NCBI GenBank assembly: GCA_963825585.1
Contig: CAWGTX010000006.1
Location: forward strand, 62,001 to 126,000
Direction of reading: 5' to 3'
Source: JAOUGY01 sp963825585
GTDB lineage: Bacteria; Actinomycetota; Acidimicrobiia; Spongiisociales; ZC4RG35
DNA: 64,000 bases
Positions within the stretch are counted from its first letter, which is position 1. Each line of letters starts with the position of its first letter. Of this stretch, positions 59,739-64,000 are shown one piece after another. A model generated the notes under the pieces. It made no database searches. It was not told the DNA's origin and was given only the letters and a program-made list of their open reading frames with translations. Made by a program: the position numbers and the translations under genes.

Positions 59739-60185
59739 ATGGCCGACAGCACCGTTCAGACCATAGAGATTGCAGCCAGCCCCGAGGCCTGTTTCGCAGT
59801 TGCCTCCGATATCGCCTCGTACCCCGAGTGGGCCACGGGGGTTCGGGTCACCGAGGTTCTCGGGCACGATCAGGCCGGTCGTGTCGACAGAGCCCATTTC
59901 GTGATCGACGGCATGGTCAAGGAGATCGCCTACGACCTCCGGTACTCCTACGACGAGCCAAACCGGATGTCGTGGACCGCCGAGCCGGGTGACGACCTGA
60001 AGTCGCTCGAAGGCTCCTACGCCTTCAACCAGCTCGAGGACGGGCGCACAGAGGTGGTGTACGCCCTCCGTGCCGAACCCGCCTTCACCATCCCCGGGTT
60101 CCTGCGCCGGCAGGTCGAGAAGCAGATCGTCGGTACCGCCCTGCGCGGCTTGCGTGAGCGGGTCGAACAGATCACCACCGGGTAG
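59739..60185 (+). CDS. SRPBCC (START-like) domain protein
   Basis: The 148-residue lipid/ligand-binding fold starts TIEIAASPEACFAVASDIASYPEW and ends with a long amphipathic helix (FLRRQVEKQIVGTALRGLRERVEQ). It has the typical signature of polyketide-cyclase-like proteins. It lies three bases before an ArsA-like ATPase gene. In mycobacteria a similar pair (Rv2185c/Rv2184c region) is conserved, so they probably work together on an unknown hydrophobic ligand or membrane protein. Confidence 0.9.
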   Translation: MADSTVQTIEIAASPEACFAVASDIASYPEWATGVRVTEVLGHDQAGRVDRAHFVIDGMVKEIAYDLRYSYDEPNRMSWTAEPGDDLKSLEGSYAFNQLEDGRTEVVYALRAEPAFTIPGFLRRQVEKQIVGTALRGLRERVEQITTG

Positions 60186-60188
60186 CCG

Positions 60189-61379
60189 GTGCGCATCGTC
60201 CTCGTCACCGGGAAAGGAGGCGTCGGCAAGACGACGGTTGCCGCCGCCACCGCCCTGGCAGCCGCCGAACGGGGCCACCGGACGCTGGTCAGCTCCACCG
60301 ATCCCGCCCACTCGCTGGCCGACGCCCTCGACGTGAACCTGGGCGATCGGCCCACCCCGGTGGTTCCCGGGCTGCATGGTCAACAGATCGACACCCAGGA
60401 GCAGCTCGACCGTCACTGGGGGGCGATCCGCGACCAGCTCATGAGTGTGCTCAACTGGGGAGGCGTCGACGGTCTCGAAGCCGAGGAGTTCCTGGTCTTC
60501 CCCGGCATGGATGAGTTGTTCGCCCTCCTCGACGTCAACGAGCACGCCCGCTCCGGCGAATACGACGTGATCGTGCTCGACTGCGCCCCCACCGCCGAGA
60601 CGCTTCGGCTGCTCAGCCTGCCCGAGGTGCTGTCGTGGTACTTCGACCGGGTCATGCCCACCGAACGCAAGATCATGCGGGCGGCACGGCCCATCCTCAC
60701 GAGGATGACCGACCTACCGATGCCCGACGATTCGGTGTTCGCCGCTGCCCAGAGCGTGTTCGAAGGGGTCGAACAGGTCAAGGAACTGCTCGCCGATCCC
60801 CACGTCACGTCGGCCCGACTGGTGATGAACCCCGAAAAGATGGTCATCGACGAGGCCCGGCGCACCTACACCTACCTGGGCCTGTTCGGGTACGGCGTCG
60901 ACGGCGTGGTGGTGAACCGGGTGCTTCCGGCGGAGGTGTCCGACCCGTACTTCGCCCGCTGGATCGCCATCCAGGCCGGCCACCTCGCCACCGTCGACTC
61001 GGCCTTCCACGAGGTTCCCCGTCTGCGGCTCCGCCTCTTCGACGACGAGATGGTCGGGATAGAGAGGCTCCGCCAGCTCGCCGGTGAGTTGTACGGCGAC
61101 TCCGACCCCATCGCCGACTTTCACGCCCACAGCCCGTTCCGCATCGTCGATCAGGGCGGCGAGGTGCTCATGGAGATGGACGTTCCCTTCGTCGGCAAGG
61201 AGGATCTCAACGTCTTCCGCCACGGATCCGAGCTGTACCTCGAGGTGGGTCCCTACCGCCGATCGTTCGTTCTGCCCGACTCGCTGCAACGCCGGCAGGT
61301 CTCCAAGGCAACCCTCGACCAGGGTGTGCTGCGGGTGGTCTTCAGCGCAGCCGTGAAACGGGCCCGGCCGTCGGCATGA
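60189..61379 (+). CDS. ArsA/GET3-family ATPase
   Basis: The 396-residue P-loop ATPase (GTG start) has a deviant Walker A GKGGVGKTT at residues 8-16, switch I-like STDPAHSLADAL, the ArsA signature VLDCAPTAETLRLLSLPE, and a C-terminal alpha-crystallin-like segment (EVLMEMDVPFVGKEDLNVFRHGSELYLEVGPYRR). No arsenic genes are nearby, so an arsenite role is unlikely. A role with the SRPBCC protein and small downstream protein is suggested by position. Confidence 0.92.
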   Translation: MRIVLVTGKGGVGKTTVAAATALAAAERGHRTLVSSTDPAHSLADALDVNLGDRPTPVVPGLHGQQIDTQEQLDRHWGAIRDQLMSVLNWGGVDGLEAEEFLVFPGMDELFALLDVNEHARSGEYDVIVLDCAPTAETLRLLSLPEVLSWYFDRVMPTERKIMRAARPILTRMTDLPMPDDSVFAAAQSVFEGVEQVKELLADPHVTSARLVMNPEKMVIDEARRTYTYLGLFGYGVDGVVVNRVLPAEVSDPYFARWIAIQAGHLATVDSAFHEVPRLRLRLFDDEMVGIERLRQLAGELYGDSDPIADFHAHSPFRIVDQGGEVLMEMDVPFVGKEDLNVFRHGSELYLEVGPYRRSFVLPDSLQRRQVSKATLDQGVLRVVFSAAVKRARPSA

Positions 61380-61392
61380 ACCGAGTGCCCCG

Positions 61393-61584
61393 ATGAGCCC
61401 CGATCCCGACGTGGTCGACGCCCTCCGCCGGGCCGGAGCCCGGGCGGCGTACCACTTGTTGCGCGCCGGTGTGGAGAGCCTCAAGGCGCTCGAGGCCGTG
61501 ATCGACGAGCTCGGTACGGCCCGTCGCAACGAAGACGGCGTCCGACGACCGCCGGTGGGGCGCCAGCAGATCGACATCGAATGA
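61393..61584 (+). CDS. Small helical protein between ArsA and ROK genes
   Basis: A 63-residue product, PDPDVVDALRRAGARAAYHLLRAGVESLKALEAVIDEL, mainly one amphipathic helix pair with an unstructured basic tail. Short proteins of this kind follow ArsA-like genes in other actinobacteria. The stop overlaps the ROK start (ATGA), so it is translated in this operon. The function is unknown. Confidence 0.72.
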   Translation: MSPDPDVVDALRRAGARAAYHLLRAGVESLKALEAVIDELGTARRNEDGVRRPPVGRQQIDIE

Positions 61585-62522
61585 CGACCGTCGGCATCGA
61601 CGTCGGGGGGACCTTCCTCAAGGCGGTGGTGATGTCCGAAGGCCGTATGGTGGCGGAGCGATCCGATCCCGTCCCGGACGACGACGTCATCGAGTTCGTG
61701 GCTGCCGTCGGATCGAAACTCGCGGGCGACCACGCCGCCGAGGCGCTCGGCGTCGGGGTGGCGGGGCTGGTGAGGTGGCCCGAGGGTGAGTTCGTCTGGG
61801 GGCCGCACGTCTCGGGTCGACGTGTCGCCTACCGGGCCGAACTCACCGCTCGCCTGGGCATCCCGGTCGTGGTCGACAACGACGCCAACCTGGCCGCCTA
61901 CGCAGAGGCCACCGCCGGCGCCGCCGTGGGATTCGAGAACGTGCTGATGCTCACGTTCGGGACCGGGATCGGTGCCGGGATGGTGTTCGGGGGAGAGGTC
62001 TACCGGGGTCGATCCTTCGCCGGTGAGCCGGGCCACATGACCGTTCAACCCGATGGGCTGCTGTGCGCTTGTGGGCGACGAGGCTGCTGGGAGACCCTGG
62101 TCTCGGGAGCACGTCTCGACGGGCTGGCTGCCGACCTGGTGACGCAGGCTCCGGATGGAGCCGTCGCCCGCCTCGCCGGGGGATCCGTTGCCACCGGCGC
62201 CCATCTGTCGGCTGCCGCCGAGGCGGGAGACCCGGCATCGCGTGCGATCCTGGCGGAGGCGGGTGAGTGGCTCGGTCGGGGTGTCGCCAACATGATCGCC
62301 GTGCTCGACCCGGATGTGGTGGTGGTGGGCGGTGCCGTCGCCCAGGCGGGTCGATGGCTGTTGGATCCGGCCAGAACGGCGATAGCATCACATCTAACCG
62401 GTTTCGCCCATCGGGAACCGGCGCCACTGCTCGAAGCGCGGTTCGGGCGGCTGGCGGGATCGGTGGGAGCCGCGCTGCTGGCGGCCACGACCATATGCCG
62501 AACATCCGAGGAACGAACATGA
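61581..62522 (+). CDS. ROK-family sugar kinase (probable glucokinase)
   Basis: The 313-residue protein begins TTVGIDVGGTFLKAVVM (ATP phosphate loop), with catalytic Asp in VVDNDANLAAYAEA. The ROK zinc motif CACGRRGCWE is complete (CxCGxxGCxE), with the preceding EPGHM supplying His. Most such actinobacterial proteins are ATP glucokinases, though other hexoses or N-acetyl sugars are possible. With glgP (5 kb away) it could feed glycogen-derived glucose into glycolysis. It overlaps the DUF1232 gene by four bases. Confidence 0.9.
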   Translation: MTTVGIDVGGTFLKAVVMSEGRMVAERSDPVPDDDVIEFVAAVGSKLAGDHAAEALGVGVAGLVRWPEGEFVWGPHVSGRRVAYRAELTARLGIPVVVDNDANLAAYAEATAGAAVGFENVLMLTFGTGIGAGMVFGGEVYRGRSFAGEPGHMTVQPDGLLCACGRRGCWETLVSGARLDGLAADLVTQAPDGAVARLAGGSVATGAHLSAAAEAGDPASRAILAEAGEWLGRGVANMIAVLDPDVVVVGGAVAQAGRWLLDPARTAIASHLTGFAHREPAPLLEARFGRLAGSVGAALLAATTICRTSEERT

Positions 62523-62944
62523 CAGGTCCGCTTCGCCCAGATGAGGTCATCTCCCCAGGTGGTGGTCCGTCACTGCAGATCCGCCGATTCGCTCGCGACG
62601 CGGCTCTGTTGCTGCCCAATCTGATCAGACTCCTGACCCGGCTGGTCAAGGATCCCCGCGTGCCTCGCCGAAGCAAGGTGGTGGTGGGAGCGGCCATGGC
62701 ATACCTGGCCTCGCCGATCGATCTCATCCCCGAGCTCATCCCCGCCGTGGGTCTGGCCGACGACATGCTCATCGTCGCTCTGGCGCTGAACCATCTCATC
62801 AACGTGGCCGGCGAGGACGTGGTGCTGGAGCACTGGGACGGGCCCCGTGACCTGCTCGACCTGGTTCGCTCGGTCCTCGACGTGGCCTCGGATCTGGTGC
62901 CCGCCAAGATCAGGCGTCTGTTCCGGGGCCTGTTCGGTACCTGA
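62519..62944 (+). CDS. DUF1232/YkvA-family membrane-associated protein
   Basis: The 141-residue protein contains KVVVGAAMAYLASPIDLIPELIPAVGLADDMLIVALALNHL, the YkvA/DUF1232 signature (SPIDLIPDFIP type), with hydrophobic stretches suggesting membrane association. Starts ATG in ATGA overlap with the ROK gene, with GAGGAAC upstream. Function unknown. The family is common in bacteria and plants. Confidence 0.86.
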   Translation: MTGPLRPDEVISPGGGPSLQIRRFARDAALLLPNLIRLLTRLVKDPRVPRRSKVVVGAAMAYLASPIDLIPELIPAVGLADDMLIVALALNHLINVAGEDVVLEHWDGPRDLLDLVRSVLDVASDLVPAKIRRLFRGLFGT

Positions 62945-62951
62945 GGCCCAC

Positions 62952-63749
62952 GTGAGGCCTCGGTTCCACCTCACCGTTCCCCAGTTCTCCCCGACCTTCG
63001 ACCCCGTCCTGTCGGCCGCCCGATTCGCCGAGGCATCATCGTTGGACGGGGTCTTCATGTTCGATCACCTCATCCCGTTGGGGGACCCGTCCCGTCCGGT
63101 GCTCGAACTCGCCGCCACATTGGGGGCCGTGGCCGCCGCCACGTCCACCATCACCATCGGAACGCTGGTGATGCGGGTTCCCATGCGGGGTCCCGAAGTG
63201 TCGGCGGCGGTGGCGCGGACGGCCGCCACCATCGCCCCGGGTCGGATTGTGGTGGGTCTCGGTGCGGGTGACCGGATGTCGGCCGACGAGGCAACGCGCT
63301 TCGGTCAGGAGCCGGGGTCGGTGAGCGACCGGGTGGAGGCGGTCGAGGAAACGGTGCGTGGGCTCGAAGGCTCCGGTGTACGGCGATGGGTGGGCGGGAC
63401 CCACGAGCGCGTGCTCGCCGCCGCCAGCCGCGCCGACGGTTGGAACGGATGGGCTCTCGAGGCCGAGCGCTTCGCCACCATCGCCGGCAGGCTGCGGGAG
63501 GACCATCCCGGACTCGAACTGAGCTGGGGAGGCTCGGTCGTGGTGGGGGAGACCGCATCGGATCTCGACGAGTTGATGTCAGAGCGTCAGGGCCGGGGAG
63601 GCGACATAACCGGAACGGCCGATCAGGTGGTCGCGCAACTTACTGCGCTCGCATCGGCCGGATGTCAGCACTTCGTTGTGTCGGTGCTCCCCAACCGGGG
63701 AGAACGATGGGAGATATTTGCGCGTTCCGTGGTCGACAGGTTCGGCTGA
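62952..63749 (+). CDS. LLM-class (luciferase-like) F420- or FMN-dependent oxidoreductase
   Basis: GTG start at 62952 gives 265 residues with a TIM-barrel: VPQFSPTFDPVLSAARFAEASSLDGVFMFDHLIPLGDPSRP, ITIGTLVMRVPMR and IVVGLGAGDRMS. The family in actinobacteria includes F420-dependent reductases and dehydrogenases, as well as FMN monooxygenases. The substrate cannot be read. It follows the DUF1232 gene by seven bases, still in the same operon as the ArsA/ROK genes. Confidence 0.87.
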   Translation: MRPRFHLTVPQFSPTFDPVLSAARFAEASSLDGVFMFDHLIPLGDPSRPVLELAATLGAVAAATSTITIGTLVMRVPMRGPEVSAAVARTAATIAPGRIVVGLGAGDRMSADEATRFGQEPGSVSDRVEAVEETVRGLEGSGVRRWVGGTHERVLAAASRADGWNGWALEAERFATIAGRLREDHPGLELSWGGSVVVGETASDLDELMSERQGRGGDITGTADQVVAQLTALASAGCQHFVVSVLPNRGERWEIFARSVVDRFG

Positions 63750-63780
63750 AAGCCGGATCCGACCCGGTAGTCTCACGGTC

Positions 63781-64000
63781 ATGGACTACCAGTTCCGTCG
63801 TATCGACAACCTGCCGCCGTACGTGTTCGCCGAGGTCAACCAGCGGAAGATGGCCGCTCGACGAGCCGGCGAGGATGTCGTGGATCTGGGCTTCGGCAAT
63901 CCCGACATCCCATCTTCGCCGATCGTGGTCGACAAACTGATCGAGGCCGCCCGGAACCCTCGCAATCACCGCTATTCGGTGTCACGTGGGCTCCCGAATC
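63781..64000 (+). CDS. Class I/II PLP aminotransferase (N-terminal part, cut by window edge)
   Basis: The 73 visible codons, MDYQFRRIDNLPPYVFAEVNQ, then GEDVVDLGFGNPDIPSS and NHRYSVSRGLPN, form the N-terminal arm and first PLP-fold segment of the LL-diaminopimelate/alanine aminotransferase group (AlaC/DapL-like). The active-site lysine lies beyond the window. Since it follows an LLM gene by only 31 bases, it may belong to the same transcript. Confidence 0.85.
   Translation, partial: MDYQFRRIDNLPPYVFAEVNQRKMAARRAGEDVVDLGFGNPDIPSSPIVVDKLIEAARNPRNHRYSVSRGLPN

Noticed and set aside
1..64000. tRNA or rRNA genes
   Set aside because: Scanning for T-loop and 3'-end signatures gave only chance matches without the rest of a cloverleaf.

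Overview
The window is a gene-dense stretch of a high-G+C bacterial chromosome. GTG and TTG starts are common, and many genes overlap by 4 bases (ATGA or GTGA). F420-type enzyme families (PPOX and LLM), a mycobacterial-type SOS box, an ArsA/SRPBCC pair, a tricorn protease and DUF5667/DUF4349 proteins all point to Actinomycetota. The free-living, amino-acid-prototrophic look suggests Acidimicrobiia or a relative, but that placement is an inference. No rRNA, tRNA, phage or insertion sequence was seen.

Layout. 1-6.5 kb: a truncated TauE-type permease, uracil-DNA glycosylase, an OmpR-type two-component pair, a lipoprotein, and a coupled TlpA thioredoxin / cysteine-bearing Lgt-like membrane pair. 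These are followed by a sigma-factor remnant, an AhpD-like enzyme and a PPOX protein. 6.5-13.4 kb: genuine lgt, then a histidine operon on the minus strand (yerC-hisG-hisD-hisB-hisH-hisF-hisIE) with hisA divergent. A palindrome like the trp operator lies between yerC and hisA, next to the TrpR-family gene. 13.4-22.4 kb: a VOC protein, a methyltransferase remnant, an MFS transporter, an acyl-CoA dehydrogenase, a frameshifted double-AAA ATPase, Lrp/AsnC with alanine dehydrogenase, and a DEDD-exonuclease/GIY-YIG nuclease carrying a perfect SOS box. 22.4-23.05 kb: five tandem units of about 124 bp. 23-31.3 kb: an RNA methyltransferase, an ECF sigma factor with a DUF5667 protein, a nitroreductase, the three-gene proton-translocating transhydrogenase with a coupled membrane protein, a USP-like protein and a degenerate alpha/beta hydrolase. 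31.3-36.8 kb: tricorn protease and two secreted CAP-SLH proteins. 36.8-50.2 kb: a cystathionine gamma-synthase-like enzyme, leuB, membrane proteins, a second two-component system, a small catabolic operon, leuA, ilvC, ilvN and ilvB. 50.2-64 kb: a NYN protein, a Cys-rich mini-protein, a DUF4349 lipoprotein, QueG, GNAT, alpha-glucan phosphorylase, ilvD, a phosphoesterase, SRPBCC/ArsA, a ROK kinase, DUF1232, an LLM oxidoreductase and a truncated aminotransferase.

How the genes work together. The window holds most of histidine biosynthesis (hisC and histidinol-phosphatase are not here). It also holds branched-chain amino acid synthesis: ilvB, ilvN, ilvC, ilvD, leuA and leuB, without leuCD. The ilvB gene is preceded by a complete attenuator: an 8-residue leader peptide rich in Ile, Leu and Val, an intervening hairpin and a U-tract terminator. 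The other regulatory sites readable from the sequence are the SOS box, the TrpR-like operator and a perfect cre/LacI-type palindrome in front of the glucan phosphorylase.

Cautions. Three genes (hisB, the AAA ATPase and a small Cys protein) carry one extra base each. Two of these insertions lie in the same octamer, so a consensus sequence error is as likely as true decay.
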